Shown one piece after another: positions 1 through 9,253 of a DNA stretch of 51,329 nt. Under the pieces are notes generated by a model. That model saw only the letters and a list, made by a program, of their open reading frames with translations. It was not told the origin of the DNA and did no database searches. The position numbers and the translations under genes were made by a program. The stretch's first letter is position 1. Each line of letters begins with the position of its first letter. The DNA comes from Peptococcaceae bacterium (GTDB lineage: Bacteria; Bacillota; Peptococcia; Peptococcales; Peptococcaceae). The stretch spans positions 1 to 51,329 of the forward strand of contig JAUNGU010000007.1 of the NCBI GenBank assembly GCA_030524315.1, in the 5' to 3' direction.

Positions 1-16
1 ATCCTCTATATATGAG

Positions 17-44
17 AAAAAGGCCATCTTTCGATGACCTTTTT
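17..44 (-). terminator. Terminator of the glnA-glt-amt operon
   Basis: Read on the minus strand, a 12-bp stem closed by a GAAA tetraloop (with one G-U pair) ends in a U run just beyond the stop of the ammonium transporter gene. A second hairpin (55-79, arms TGACCG/CGGTCA) lies between the gene and this one. Together they end the operon. The A/T-flanked arms also allow function in the other direction. Confidence 0.8.
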
Positions 45-108
45 CGACAAGCTGTGACCGTCTCGCAATGAGGCGGTCATTTTTGTGTGAGAAATTTTGT
101 TTGTACGC

Positions 109-1806
109 TTAATCCTGAATCTGCAGGGCGTCGTAGCCGGTTTCGCCGGTGCGGATGCGGACGACGTCGCCGACGTTGTAGACGAAGATTTTGCCATCGC
201 CAATTTTGCCGGTGTAGAGGGCGTGGCGGGCGGCGTCGATGACGGCGTCGACAGGGACCTTGGAGACGACGATGTCGATCTGGATTTTTGGCATCAGGTC
301 GTAGTCAATCTCGACGCCGCGATAGGTGCGGCCCTTGCCCTTCTGGGTGCCGCAGCCGAGGACGTGGGTCACGGTCATACCGGCGACGCCAATCTGGCCG
401 AGGGCCTTCTTGAGATCGTCGAAGCGGTTTTCGTTGGTGATGATCTGTACCTTGGTGTAGACGTGGCCGTCGGCATCGGTGACGATGGTCTGTGGCCCCT
501 GCTTGATGGCCACGGGCACAGCGGCCTCCGGCGTTGGGATGGTGGCGGTGCTGTCGTCACCTGCGGCGAGCGGATAGCTCGTGAACATGAAGTCGGCGTA
601 GCTGCTGGCGAGGTTGTGCTCACAAGCGTCGAGGCCTTCGATTTCTTCATCGCGACTGACGCGCAGGCCGATGGTGGCATCGATGACCTTGTAGACGACG
701 GTCATCGTCACGGCAACCCAGCAGATGACGCTGCAGACGCCGAGGATCTGGATGAGCAAGAGATGCACGCCGCCGCCGTAGAGGAGGCCGTTGTTGTAGT
801 CAAAGACGCCCACAAGCAGCGTGCCAATGGCGCCGCAGCAGCCGTGGACGGCGACGGCGCCGACAGGGTCGTCGATGTGAAGGCGCTGGTCGATGCCCTC
901 GACAGCGAGGACGACGACCAGGCCGCAGATAAAGCCAATGACCGTCGCGCCAAGGGCGTCGACGTTGGCACAGCCGGCGGTGATGCCGACGAGGCCGGCG
1001 AGGGAACCGTTGAGGGTCATGGAGACGTCAGGCGCGCCGTTTTTCTTCCAGGTGAAAAACATGGTCGTGGTGGTGGCGATGGCCGCAGAAATCGTCGTTG
1101 TGACGAGAATCTGTGCAGCATCGCTGGTGGTTTTGGCAGCGGCGCCGTTGAAGCCGTACCAGGCGAACCAGAGAATGAAAACGCCCAGCGCCGCCAAGGT
1201 CATCGAGTGGCCGGGAATGGCGCTGACGCGGACGCTGCCGTCGTCAAGCTTTTTGTACTTGCCGATGCGGGGCCCGAGGATGGCAGCGCCGATGAGGGCA
1301 GCCACGCCGCCGGTCATGTGCACCGCCGTTGAGCCCGCAAAATCGACAAAGCCGAGGTTGTAGAGCCAGCCGCCAGCGTTCCAAATCCAGTGGGCCTCCA
1401 CGGGATAGATGAGGAGGCTGATGATAAAGCTGTAGGCGCAGTAAGCGGAAAATTTCGTGCGCTCGGCCATCGCACCGGAGACGATGGTCGCCGCCGTGGC
1501 GCAGAAAACGAGGTTGAAAAAGAAGGCGGACCAGTCAAAGGACTGGAAGTCCGAGAAAACAAATTCGTAGCCGCCAAAGAGCCCATTGACGCTTGGCCCG
1601 CAAATGAGACCAAAGCCCAGCGCCATAAAGGCGATGGTGCCGATGCAGAAATCCATCATGTTTTTCATAATGATGTTGCCGGCGTTCTTGGCACGCGTCA
1701 GCCCGGCTTCGACCATGGTGAAGCCGCACTGCATGAAGAACACGAGCATGAGACAGAGAAAGGTCCAAAATCCGGTCATTTCGTTTACGATAGTGTCAAT
1801 AGTCAT
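109..1806 (-). CDS. Ammonium transporter fused to a PII signalling domain
   Basis: The first ~405 of 565 residues form an Amt/MEP/Rh ammonium channel with about eleven hydrophobic segments. The part from ~435 to the end is a complete PII protein (GlnB/GlnK family), with the T-loop segment around GKGRTYRGVE and the C-terminal nucleotide-site segment TGKIGDGKIFV. Free PII proteins plug Amt channels according to ATP/ADP and 2-oxoglutarate; here gate and channel are one chain. The position of the uridylylated tyrosine of E. coli GlnB (EYMVDF) reads EIDYDL, so modification at that exact site is unlikely. The start has an AAGGGG ribosome site. It is the last gene of the glnA-gltBD operon, 57 bases after gltD, which fits nitrogen assimilation. 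The linker (~405-435) is of low complexity. Family assignment is firm; gating by the fused domain is inference. Confidence 0.95.
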   Translation of the reverse strand: MTIDTIVNEMTGFWTFLCLMLVFFMQCGFTMVEAGLTRAKNAGNIIMKNMMDFCIGTIAFMALGFGLICGPSVNGLFGGYEFVFSDFQSFDWSAFFFNLVFCATAATIVSGAMAERTKFSAYCAYSFIISLLIYPVEAHWIWNAGGWLYNLGFVDFAGSTAVHMTGGVAALIGAAILGPRIGKYKKLDDGSVRVSAIPGHSMTLAALGVFILWFAWYGFNGAAAKTTSDAAQILVTTTISAAIATTTTMFFTWKKNGAPDVSMTLNGSLAGLVGITAGCANVDALGATVIGFICGLVVVLAVEGIDQRLHIDDPVGAVAVHGCCGAIGTLLVGVFDYNNGLLYGGGVHLLLIQILGVCSVICWVAVTMTVVYKVIDATIGLRVSRDEEIEGLDACEHNLASSYADFMFTSYPLAAGDDSTATIPTPEAAVPVAIKQGPQTIVTDADGHVYTKVQIITNENRFDDLKKALGQIGVAGMTVTHVLGCGTQKGKGRTYRGVEIDYDLMPKIQIDIVVSKVPVDAVIDAARHALYTGKIGDGKIFVYNVGDVVRIRTGETGYDALQIQD

Positions 1807-1863
1807 GAGAATAACCCCTTTTCGTTCTCGTAAACGACACCCTTGCCGTTTTGGTATTTTTGG

Positions 1864-2601
1864 TTAAAGCAGATTGGTGTAGCCGAGGAGGGCGCATTCC
1901 GCATCGACGGCTGCCTGCTTGCCAGCGGCAAGGGCAGAGGCGATGAAGGGATTGGCCTTCTCTGCTGCACAATCGACGACGAGGTCATAGCGTCCTTGCA
2001 AGGCCTCGGCATCGACGGTTTCGTTGGTGATAAATTGCACGCCCTGGGCTTCTAGGAGCGAGAGGCGCCTGTTGATGACGCTCTCGGGCAATTTCTTGCG
2101 GGAGATTTTTGTCAGCAGCCCACCGCCGGGCGCGGCCTCCTTTTCATAGACGGTGACGTCGTGGCCGCGGGCGCTGAGATAGTGAGCAGCCGCCAGCCCC
2201 ATCGGCCCGCTGCCAATGATGGCCAGGGCGTTACCAGAGCGCAGCGCTGGGCGCTCGGCGGTGATCATGCCGTTGGCGAAGGCGTACTCAGCGAGAAAAA
2301 GCTCGGTGGCGCGATTTTGCACAGGCTTTTTGTCGGTCTCGCGATGGATGCAGACCTGTTGGCAAAAGGCGGGGCAGACGCGGCCGGTGATCTCAGGAAA
2401 GCAGTTGGTCTTGAGGAGGCGGCGCACCGCTTCCTCGACGTTGCCCCCGGCGAGCATGGCGTTCCATTCGGGGATGAGGTTTTTCAGCGGGCAGCCGAAG
2501 GGCTTGCCGTCACTTTCGCTGCCTGTCTGGCAAAAGGGCACGCCGCAGCCGTAGCAGCGACTCGCCTGGGCATGGCAGCTGGCATAAGCTTGGTCCTTCA
2601 T
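1864..2601 (-). CDS. Shortened glutamate synthase small subunit (GltD-like), no NADPH domain
   Basis: At 245 residues this is about half the usual ~480-residue GltD. Residues 1-100 carry the cysteine-rich 4Fe-4S domain (CHAQASRCYGCGVPFC and later Cys pairs). Residues ~125-160 hold the FAD-binding Rossmann start (IGSGPMGLAAAHYL, then EKEAAPGGG). The NAD(P)H-binding domain and the usual GAGD-type FAD motif are absent. Yet the last residues (IASALAAGKQAA...) resemble the normal C-terminal helix of GltD, so the gene looks internally condensed rather than cut off. The start overlaps the gltB stop by ATGA and its ribosome site lies inside gltB, so the two are translationally coupled. In the standard enzyme GltD passes electrons from NADPH to GltB; this form could instead relay electrons from ferredoxin or another donor (inference). 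An inactive remnant is the alternative. Confidence 0.85.
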   Translation of the reverse strand: MKDQAYASCHAQASRCYGCGVPFCQTGSESDGKPFGCPLKNLIPEWNAMLAGGNVEEAVRRLLKTNCFPEITGRVCPAFCQQVCIHRETDKKPVQNRATELFLAEYAFANGMITAERPALRSGNALAIIGSGPMGLAAAHYLSARGHDVTVYEKEAAPGGGLLTKISRKKLPESVINRRLSLLEAQGVQFITNETVDAEALQGRYDLVVDCAAEKANPFIASALAAGKQAAVDAECALLGYTNLL

Positions 2602-5600
2602 GATTGGGCCCTCCTTTCTAAAAAGGCCGTGAGCTCGGCCTCGTCGCGGGTCATGCCGCGCGCCTCGAGGCGGGCAATGTCTTCGGCCATGAGCTGGTTG
2701 TCGCGGGGCACGATTTTTTTGAACAGCGGCAGATAATCCTCAAAGGCGGCGAGAATGCGGCGCGCTTTTGGCGAGCCGGTGGCGCTGGCGTGGGCCTCGA
2801 GGAGCTCGCGAATGTCGGCAATGTCGTGGCTCTCGGTCACAGGCGAGAGGTCGATGAGGGCCTTGTTGACGCGCAGGTAGAGGTCGTGGTTGCTATCGAG
2901 GAGGTAGACCACGCCGCCGCTCATGCCTGCGGCAAAGTTGCGGCCCGTCGGCCCGAGAACGAGGACGCGCCCGCCGGTCATGTATTCACAGCCGTGGGCA
3001 CCGACGCCTTCGACAACGGCCGTCGCGCCGGAATTGCGCACACAGAAGCGCTCGCCGGCGATGCCGTTGATGAACGCCTCGCCGGAGGTCGCGCCATAGA
3101 GGGCGACGTTGCCGATGATGATCTGCTCTTCGGCGGCGGTTTTGGCGCGGCGGCTCGGATAGATGATGAGCTTACCGCCGGAAAGGCCCTTGCCGAGGTA
3201 GTCGTTGCTGTCGCCCTCCAGGCGCAGAGTCAACCCCTTGGGAATGAAGGCGCCGAAGGATTGCCCAGCGCTGCCTGTGCACTGGATCGTGTAGGCGTCG
3301 TCGGCGAGGGCGTCGCCATAGCGGCGGGTGAGCGCTGAGCCAAAGCGGGTACCAAAGGCGCGGTCGGTGCAGCTGAGGGGGATGGCCTCAGGCAGTGGCG
3401 CGCCGTCCAGGCTCGGCAGAAGGACTTGCTCGTCGATGGTGTCCTCAAGCTCAAAGGAGAAGGTCGCGCCGGGATCAAAGCAGCAAGGGCCGTCGGCGTC
3501 TGCCAGGAGGCTGCGCACGTCGACCTTTTCGGCGCGACCGGGCAGCGAGCGCGTTTTCAACAAATCAACGCGGCCCACGAGCTCGTCGACACAGCGCACG
3601 CCAAGCGTCGCCATTTGCTCACGCAGCTGGCGGGCGATGAAGCGCATCAGCCGCTCGACGTATTCGGGCTTGCCTGCGAAATGCTTGCGCAGCTCTGGGT
3701 CCTGGGTGGCGATGCCCATCGGGCAGTTGTCCTTATTGCACAGGCGCATCATTTTGCAGCCGAGGGCGATGAGCGGCGCCGTCGCAAAGCCAAATTCCTC
3801 AGCCCCGAGGATGCAGGCGAAGGCAACGTCGGTGCCGTTCATGAGCTTGCCGTCGGTTTCCAGACGCACGCAGTGGCGCAAATTGCTCGCAAGGAGGGTC
3901 TGGTGCGCCTCGGCGAGGCCGAGCTCCCACGGCAATCCAGCATTGTAGACGGAATTCTGTGGCGCGGCGCCGGTGCCGCCATCGGCGCCGGAGATGAGGA
4001 CGATTTCTGCGCCCGCCTTGGCGACGCCAGCGGCGATGGTGCCGACGCCCGCCTCGCTGGCGAGCTTGACAGAAATGGCAGCGTCGGTGTTGGCGTTTTT
4101 GAGATCGTAGATGAGCTGCGCCAAATCCTCGATGGAGTAAATGTCGTGGTGAGGCGGTGGCGAAATCAGTGACACGCCCGGCGTCGCAAATCGCGTCCTG
4201 GCAATGTGTGGCCAGACCTTCTTGCCAGGCAGATGGCCGCCTTCGCCGGGCTTGGCACCCTGGGCGAGCTTGATCTGAATCTCCTTGGCGCTGACGAGGT
4301 AGGCGCTGGTGACGCCGAAGCGGCCGGACGCCACCTGCTTGATGGCAGAATTGGCCTCGCTGTGCAGACGCTCAGGCAGCTCGCCGCCCTCGCCGGAGTT
4401 GGATTTGCCACCGAGGCGATTCATGGCGATGGCCAGACAGGCGTGGGCCTCTGGCGAAATCGAGCCGAGGCTCATGGCGCCTGTCTTGAAGCGCTTGACG
4501 ATGTCCTCCTCGGGCTCGACCTCCTCCAGCGGCACCGGCGTGACGCCGGAGAGGTCAAAATCGAGGAGCCTGCGCAGGGTGTGGGGCGCCTTCATGTGGT
4601 CCGAGAGGACGGCGTATTCCTTGAAGAGGTCGTAGGAATCCTCGCGCACAGCGCGCTGCAGGGTGCGGATGGTCTCGGCATCCCAGAGATGGTCCTCGGT
4701 GTGGGCGCCGCTGCGGGCGCAGTGGGAGCCCTTGCTCTCGATGGTTGGGTCGACGGCCAGCCCCACGGGATCAAAGCCGCGGTCGTGGTACCATTCGGCG
4801 GTGGCGGCAATTTCTGCCAGGCCGATGCCGCCGATGCGGCTGATGGTGTTGGTGAAGTAGCGGTCGATGACGTCCTGGGCAATGCCCACCGCCTCAAAAA
4901 TCTGGGCGCCGAGGTAGGATTGCAGGGTCGAGATGCCCATCTTGGCGGCGATTTCGACGACGCCATTTTCAATGGCTTCATTATAAGAGGCGACAGCGTC
5001 GTAATAGTCGTTGGTCAAAAGCCCCTTTTCGGCGAGCTCGGCGATGCATTCGTGGGCCAGGTACGGATGGATGGCCGTCGCGCCGTAGCCCAGGAGGGTG
5101 GCGCAATGATGCACCGTGCGCGGCTCGGCGCTTTCGAGGATGATCGAGATGGCCGTGCTCTTGCGGGTGCGCACGAGATAATGCTGCAGCGCCGACACTG
5201 CCAAGAGCGACGGAATCGCCATGTGGTTCTCGTCGACGCCACGGTCTGAGAGAATGATGATGTTCGCGCCCTTGTGGTAGGCCTTGTCGCAGCTTACAAA
5301 GAGCTGGTCGAGGGCGTGCTCCAGCGATGCGTTGCAATAATAGAGCAGGGAAATTTCGGCGCTCTTGAGCCCCGGCATGTCCAGGCTCTTGATTTTTTGC
5401 AGCGCCATGCTCGTGAGCAGTGGCCCCTCGAGCTGGAGCATGCGGCAGTTGTCGGCGCTGTCCTGGAGCAAATTGCCGTCGGTGCCCACATACATGGTCG
5501 TGTCGATGACGATTTCCTCGCGGATGGCGTCAATCGGCGGATTGGTGACCTGGGCAAACATCTGGCGAAAATAATTGAACAAGGGCTGTGGCGCCTCAGA

Positions 5601-7103
5601 AAGGACCGGCAGGGGAATATCGAGCCCCATCGACACCGTCGGCTCGACGCCGGACTTGGCCATTGGTAGGATGGTGGTGTGAATGTCCTCGTAGGTGTAG
5701 CCGAAGGCCTTGTAGAGGCGGTCGCGCATTTCCTGATCGTAGGGATCGACGCGGCGCTTGACCGTTGGCAGATCCTGGAGGGTGACAAGGCCGCGATCGA
5801 GCCATTCGCCGTAAGGATTGGCAGCGGCGTAGGCGTCCTTGATGACGCTGTCCTCGCGAATCGTGCCGTCACGCACATCGGCCAGGAGCATTTTGCCGGG
5901 ACGGATGCGGGATTTTTTGAGCACCGTCTCTGGCGCAATGTCGAGGACGCCAACCTCTGAGGCGATGATCAGGCGATCCTCTGTCTGGTAGTAGCGCAGC
6001 GGGCGCAGACCGTTGCGGTCCAGCGCTGCGCCAACTTGGTCGCCGTCGGAAAAAAGCAGGGCGGCAGGCCCGTCCCAGGGCTCCATCATCGTTGCATAAT
6101 AATGGTACATGTCGCGGCGGGCGCGGCTCATATCGCGGCGCCGTTGCCATGGCTCAGGCACGGTGATCATCACGGCGCGTGGCAGCTCGATGCCTGCAAA
6201 CATGAGGAATTCTAAGACATTGTCGAGCATTGCCGAGTCGGAACCGGCGCTGTTGATGACGGGCAGCACCTGCTCGAGGTTGTCGGCAAAAATTTCCGAG
6301 TGCATGGTTTCCTCGCGCGCCAGCATGCGGTCGATGTTGCCGCGAATGGTGTTGATTTCGCCGTTGTGCAAAAGCAGGCGGTTCGGATGGGCGCGCTCCC
6401 AGCTTGGCTGGGTGTTGGTCGAAAAGCGCGAGTGAACCATCGCCAGCGCCGATTCTGCGCGTTCGTCGGCGAGGTCGGCGTAGAAGGCGCGCAGCTGCTC
6501 GACGAGGAACATGCCCTTGTAGACAATCGTGCGACAGGAGAGGGAGGCGACGTAGGTGTCCTCGACGGATTGCTCGAACTCGCGGCGCACAATGTAGAGC
6601 AGACGATCAAAATCCACGTCCTTGCCAATGTCTGGCGGGCGCTTGATGACGCATTGGCTGATCGCCGGCATACAGTCGCGGGCGGCAGCGCTCAAAATTT
6701 CCGGATGGGTCGGCACGGCGCGCCAAAAAAGCAGCTCGAGCTCGTATTTTTCGAGGATGACTTCAAAAAGGCGACGGTGGCGCAGTCGCGTCAGTCGGTC
6801 GGCTGGGAAGAAAAACATGCCGACGGCATACTGGCGTGGGCCGCCGAGAGAGATGTCGAGATCTGCAGCGAGGGATGAAAAAAGACGGTGTGGGATTTGC
6901 AACAAAATCCCAACACCGTCTCCGGTTTCACCATTCGCGTCGCGTCCCGCGCGATGCCTAAGCTTTTCCACAATACTGAGGGCATCAGAGATTGTCTCGT
7001 GGGTTTGCTTGCCTGTCAAATCGACAACCGCTCCAACGCCACAGGCATCGTGTTCGAGCTGTGGGCAATACAGCGGCGGGGCTATAGGATTGTCTTGGCG
7101 CAT
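2598..7103 (-). CDS. gltB: Glutamate synthase large subunit
   Basis: The 1501-residue protein transfers the glutamine amide to 2-oxoglutarate, giving two glutamates. An N-terminal propeptide of 20 residues precedes the nucleophile Cys21 (HDACGVG) of the class II amidotransferase domain (to ~430). The central domain, the FMN-binding synthase domain (~780-1170, with GGTGAAP) and the C-terminal GXGXG beta-helix follow. Cysteines 1116, 1122 and 1127 (CKMMRLCNKDNC) are the 3Fe-4S ligands. Length and order match bacterial GltB. The start has AGGAG seven bases upstream. It sits 14 bases after the ANTAR regulator gene and overlaps gltD by four bases. Because the partner GltD lacks its NADPH domain, the electron donor in this organism is uncertain. 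Confidence 0.97.
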   Translation of the reverse strand: MRQDNPIAPPLYCPQLEHDACGVGAVVDLTGKQTHETISDALSIVEKLRHRAGRDANGETGDGVGILLQIPHRLFSSLAADLDISLGGPRQYAVGMFFFPADRLTRLRHRRLFEVILEKYELELLFWRAVPTHPEILSAAARDCMPAISQCVIKRPPDIGKDVDFDRLLYIVRREFEQSVEDTYVASLSCRTIVYKGMFLVEQLRAFYADLADERAESALAMVHSRFSTNTQPSWERAHPNRLLLHNGEINTIRGNIDRMLAREETMHSEIFADNLEQVLPVINSAGSDSAMLDNVLEFLMFAGIELPRAVMITVPEPWQRRRDMSRARRDMYHYYATMMEPWDGPAALLFSDGDQVGAALDRNGLRPLRYYQTEDRLIIASEVGVLDIAPETVLKKSRIRPGKMLLADVRDGTIREDSVIKDAYAAANPYGEWLDRGLVTLQDLPTVKRRVDPYDQEMRDRLYKAFGYTYEDIHTTILPMAKSGVEPTVSMGLDIPLPVLSEAPQPLFNYFRQMFAQVTNPPIDAIREEIVIDTTMYVGTDGNLLQDSADNCRMLQLEGPLLTSMALQKIKSLDMPGLKSAEISLLYYCNASLEHALDQLFVSCDKAYHKGANIIILSDRGVDENHMAIPSLLAVSALQHYLVRTRKSTAISIILESAEPRTVHHCATLLGYGATAIHPYLAHECIAELAEKGLLTNDYYDAVASYNEAIENGVVEIAAKMGISTLQSYLGAQIFEAVGIAQDVIDRYFTNTISRIGGIGLAEIAATAEWYHDRGFDPVGLAVDPTIESKGSHCARSGAHTEDHLWDAETIRTLQRAVREDSYDLFKEYAVLSDHMKAPHTLRRLLDFDLSGVTPVPLEEVEPEEDIVKRFKTGAMSLGSISPEAHACLAIAMNRLGGKSNSGEGGELPERLHSEANSAIKQVASGRFGVTSAYLVSAKEIQIKLAQGAKPGEGGHLPGKKVWPHIARTRFATPGVSLISPPPHHDIYSIEDLAQLIYDLKNANTDAAISVKLASEAGVGTIAAGVAKAGAEIVLISGADGGTGAAPQNSVYNAGLPWELGLAEAHQTLLASNLRHCVRLETDGKLMNGTDVAFACILGAEEFGFATAPLIALGCKMMRLCNKDNCPMGIATQDPELRKHFAGKPEYVERLMRFIARQLREQMATLGVRCVDELVGRVDLLKTRSLPGRAEKVDVRSLLADADGPCCFDPGATFSFELEDTIDEQVLLPSLDGAPLPEAIPLSCTDRAFGTRFGSALTRRYGDALADDAYTIQCTGSAGQSFGAFIPKGLTLRLEGDSNDYLGKGLSGGKLIIYPSRRAKTAAEEQIIIGNVALYGATSGEAFINGIAGERFCVRNSGATAVVEGVGAHGCEYMTGGRVLVLGPTGRNFAAGMSGGVVYLLDSNHDLYLRVNKALIDLSPVTESHDIADIRELLEAHASATGSPKARRILAAFEDYLPLFKKIVPRDNQLMAEDIARLEARGMTRDEAELTAFLERRAQS

Positions 7104-7117
7104 GGTGGGCTCCTTTC

Positions 7118-7654
7118 TTAACTGAGGCTGGCGATGATTTTCTGGGCGGTTTCCGGCATGGACACGCCGTGGTTCATGCTCTCGTGCTGCAAATAGCGGT
7201 GGGCCTGGGGCTCGCTCATGCCTTTTTTTGCGGCCAGCAAATCCTTGGCGCGCGTGATCAGCGCATCGGCCTGGTGGTCACGCTTGGGCACCGTCTGGGC
7301 TGCAAGCATGGCGTCCATTTGCAATAGCATGGTGACGGCACCCATGAGCTCGCTTAGGCGAAGGGGCGACGCCATTTTGAAAATATCGCCGTTTTGGCAA
7401 AGGTCTAGCTCTGTGCCCTTGTCGAGCACGAGAATCCGCGCCTGGCTGCCGAGGGTGTCCGCCAATTGGTCGGCGGTCATATCCTTTAAGCGAAAGCTGC
7501 AGAGGATGATGCCGCCGCCCATTTTGTTGACGGCTCGGATGATTTCGGCGCCGCTTTGACAATGATAGCGAATCTCTATGCCACGGCTGGTGAGGGCGTT
7601 GGCGACAGTCTGTGCCGTCTTGCCGCTGCCTAATGCGAGAATCGTGCGTATCAT
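7118..7654 (-). CDS. ANTAR-domain RNA-binding antiterminator, glnA-linked
   Basis: This 178-residue protein has an N-terminal receiver-like fold (1-115) and a C-terminal three-helix ANTAR domain (~125-178, ADALITRAKDLLAAKKGMSE and onward), which binds leader RNA and prevents termination. The receiver part lacks the usual acidic pair after strand 1 (ILALGSGK instead of ILxVDDE) and the phospho-acceptor Asp (GIILCSFRLKDM), so it is probably not controlled by phosphorylation. Clostridial glnA loci carry a comparable ANTAR antiterminator (NitR type). It lies 30 bases after glnA and 14 before gltB. The obvious target is the terminator in the glnA leader at 9063-9112. The domain call is firm; the target is inference. 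Confidence 0.9.
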   Translation of the reverse strand: MIRTILALGSGKTAQTVANALTSRGIEIRYHCQSGAEIIRAVNKMGGGIILCSFRLKDMTADQLADTLGSQARILVLDKGTELDLCQNGDIFKMASPLRLSELMGAVTMLLQMDAMLAAQTVPKRDHQADALITRAKDLLAAKKGMSEPQAHRYLQHESMNHGVSMPETAQKIIASLS

Positions 7655-7684
7655 TGTCCTGGCCTCCTTGCCAAAAAGGTTTGA

Positions 7685-9016
7685 TTAATACATGACCATG
7701 TATTTGTTGATTTCCCAGCTGGTTACCTGGGTGCGGTATTCATCCCATTCGGCAGATTTGCCGGTGATGAAGCTGTCGTAAGCGTGGTCGCCGAGGGCTT
7801 CCTTGATGAGTGGATCCTGCTGCATGAGGTGCACCGCTTCAAGGAGCGTTCCCGGCAGGTTGTCGATGCCGTGGGCGTCGCGCGTGGTCTGATCCATCGA
7901 GAAAATGTCTTCGGTGATTTCTGCCGGTGGGACCATGCCCTTTTCGATGCCGTCCAAGCCAGCGGCTAGGCAAACGGCGAAGGCGAGATATGGGTTGCAG
8001 GATGGGTCTGGGCAACGCAGCTCAACACGGGTGCTCTGGCCGCGTGCAGCTGGGATACGGATCAGCGCCGAGCGGTTGGAAGCGGACCAGGCGAGATAGA
8101 CTGGCGCTTCGTAGCCAGGCACCAGACGCTTGTAGGAATTGACCAGCGGATTGGTGACGGCGGTCATGGCCTTGGCGTGATGGAGAAGCCCAGCGATGAA
8201 GCTGTAGGCTTCCTTGGAGAGCTTGCGCTCGCCGTTTTCGTCAAAGAAGACATTCTTGCCATCCTTGAAGAGGGACATATTGGTGTGCATCCCAGAGCCG
8301 TTCATGCCGAAAATTGGCTTTGGCATAAAGGTCGCATGCAGCCCGTTGCGCTGGGCGATGGTTTTGACAGCCTGCTTGAAGGTCATAATATTGTCAGCGG
8401 CTGTCAGCGCGTCGGCGTATTTGAAATCGATTTCGTGCTGACCGGCAGCGACCTCGTGGTGGGAGGCTTCAATTTCAAAGCCGAGCTCCTCGAGGGCGAT
8501 GCAAACATCGCGACGGATGCTTTCGCCGTGGTCGAGAGGCCCAAGGTCAAAATATCCAGCCTCGTCGCCGGTCTGGGTGGTTGGGCGACCGGTTTCGTCG
8601 GTATCAAAAAGGAAGAATTCGCATTCCGGCCCAACGTTGAAGGTGTAGCCGAGGGCAGCGGCCTTGTCGAGCATGTGCTTGAGCACCTGGCGAGGGTCGC
8701 CGACAAATGGCGTGCCGTCCGGATTGTAGACGTCGCAGATGAAGCGCGCCACCTTGGACTGCTGTGGACGCCAAGGCAGGATGGCGAAGGTGTCCAGATC
8801 CGGGCGCAGGTACTGGTCGGATTCGTGAATGCGTGTGAAACCGCCGATGGAGCTACCGTCGATCATGATTTGGTTGTTGAGGGCTTTTTCCAGCTGGCTG
8901 GCAGTGATGGCGACGTTTTTGGTCTGGCCAAAAATATCGGTAAACTGCATGCGGATAAATTCGACGCCCTCCTCACGGGCGATTCTCATGATGTCATCTC
9001 TGGTATATTTGCTCAT
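7685..9016 (-). CDS. glnA: Glutamine synthetase type I
   Basis: The 443-residue ATP-dependent enzyme makes glutamine from glutamate and ammonia. It has the beta-grasp N domain (MSKYTRDD..., GSSIGGF at ~50-60) and the catalytic barrel with [28 protein letters not shown] and the ATP-site segment [10 protein letters not shown]. The length suits the shorter GS-I alpha class of Firmicutes, which is not adenylylated. The reading frame stays open upstream to 9304, but that stretch contains the promoter and the leader hairpin; the ATG at 9016, nine bases after GGAGG, is the real start. First gene of the operon glnA-ANTAR-gltB-gltD-amt. Expression is probably set by the leader attenuator just upstream. 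Confidence 0.98.
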   Translation of the reverse strand: MSKYTRDDIMRIAREEGVEFIRMQFTDIFGQTKNVAITASQLEKALNNQIMIDGSSIGGFTRIHESDQYLRPDLDTFAILPWRPQQSKVARFICDVYNPDGTPFVGDPRQVLKHMLDKAAALGYTFNVGPECEFFLFDTDETGRPTTQTGDEAGYFDLGPLDHGESIRRDVCIALEELGFEIEASHHEVAAGQHEIDFKYADALTAADNIMTFKQAVKTIAQRNGLHATFMPKPIFGMNGSGMHTNMSLFKDGKNVFFDENGERKLSKEAYSFIAGLLHHAKAMTAVTNPLVNSYKRLVPGYEAPVYLAWSASNRSALIRIPAARGQSTRVELRCPDPSCNPYLAFAVCLAAGLDGIEKGMVPPAEITEDIFSMDQTTRDAHGIDNLPGTLLEAVHLMQQDPLIKEALGDHAYDSFITGKSAEWDEYRTQVTSWEINKYMVMY

Positions 9017-9049
9017 TGTGAAATTCCTCCTGATAAGGTTTTTGCTTTT

Positions 9050-9112
9050 GAGACGGTTTGCAACAAAAAAAAGAGCAAGCGGTATCCGTCTCTCGGAACA
9101 CCCTTGCTCTTT
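9050..9112 (-). promoter_or_regulatory. glnA leader attenuator (terminator with an alternative pairing)
   Basis: On the minus strand a long hairpin begins near the predicted transcript start: arms 9103-9111 and 9071-9079 (AAGAGCAAG/CTTGCTCTT), an inner extension with a pentaloop AGAGA, then eight U. It reads as an intrinsic terminator lying wholly in the glnA 5' leader. The loop-proximal segment GAGACGG (9092-9086) is exactly complementary to CCGTCTC just after the U run (9056-9050), so a second structure could open the terminator. The next gene but one encodes an ANTAR antiterminator. The two small loops seen have five, not six, bases, so this is not a textbook dual-hexaloop ANTAR site. Confidence 0.7.
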
Positions 9113-9121
9113 GATACACAA

Positions 9122-9151
9122 ATTGTACAGCGCCAGGCGCACAATTGTCAA
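9122..9151 (-). promoter_or_regulatory. glnA operon promoter
   Basis: On the minus strand TTGACA (9151-9146) and TACAAT (9127-9122) are separated by 18 bases. The predicted start near 9115 puts the attenuator hairpin at the very 5' end of the transcript. Confidence 0.75.
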
Positions 9152-9253
9152 TGCAGTGAGGAATAGTCGCAATATTAAATTTTTCCCGCGGGAAATTTTT
9201 CGCTGGCCGTGGTATAATGGACGAGAAATTTTGCGCACACAAAGGAGAAACCC

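Noticed and set aside
97..1332. Long open frame opposite the ammonium transporter gene, and similar ones opposite gltB, aconitase, DUF4127, glpK and the LTA-synthase genes
   Set aside because: They are Asp/Gly/Ala/Val-rich mirror frames of G+C-rich genes, without ribosome sites or recognisable domains.
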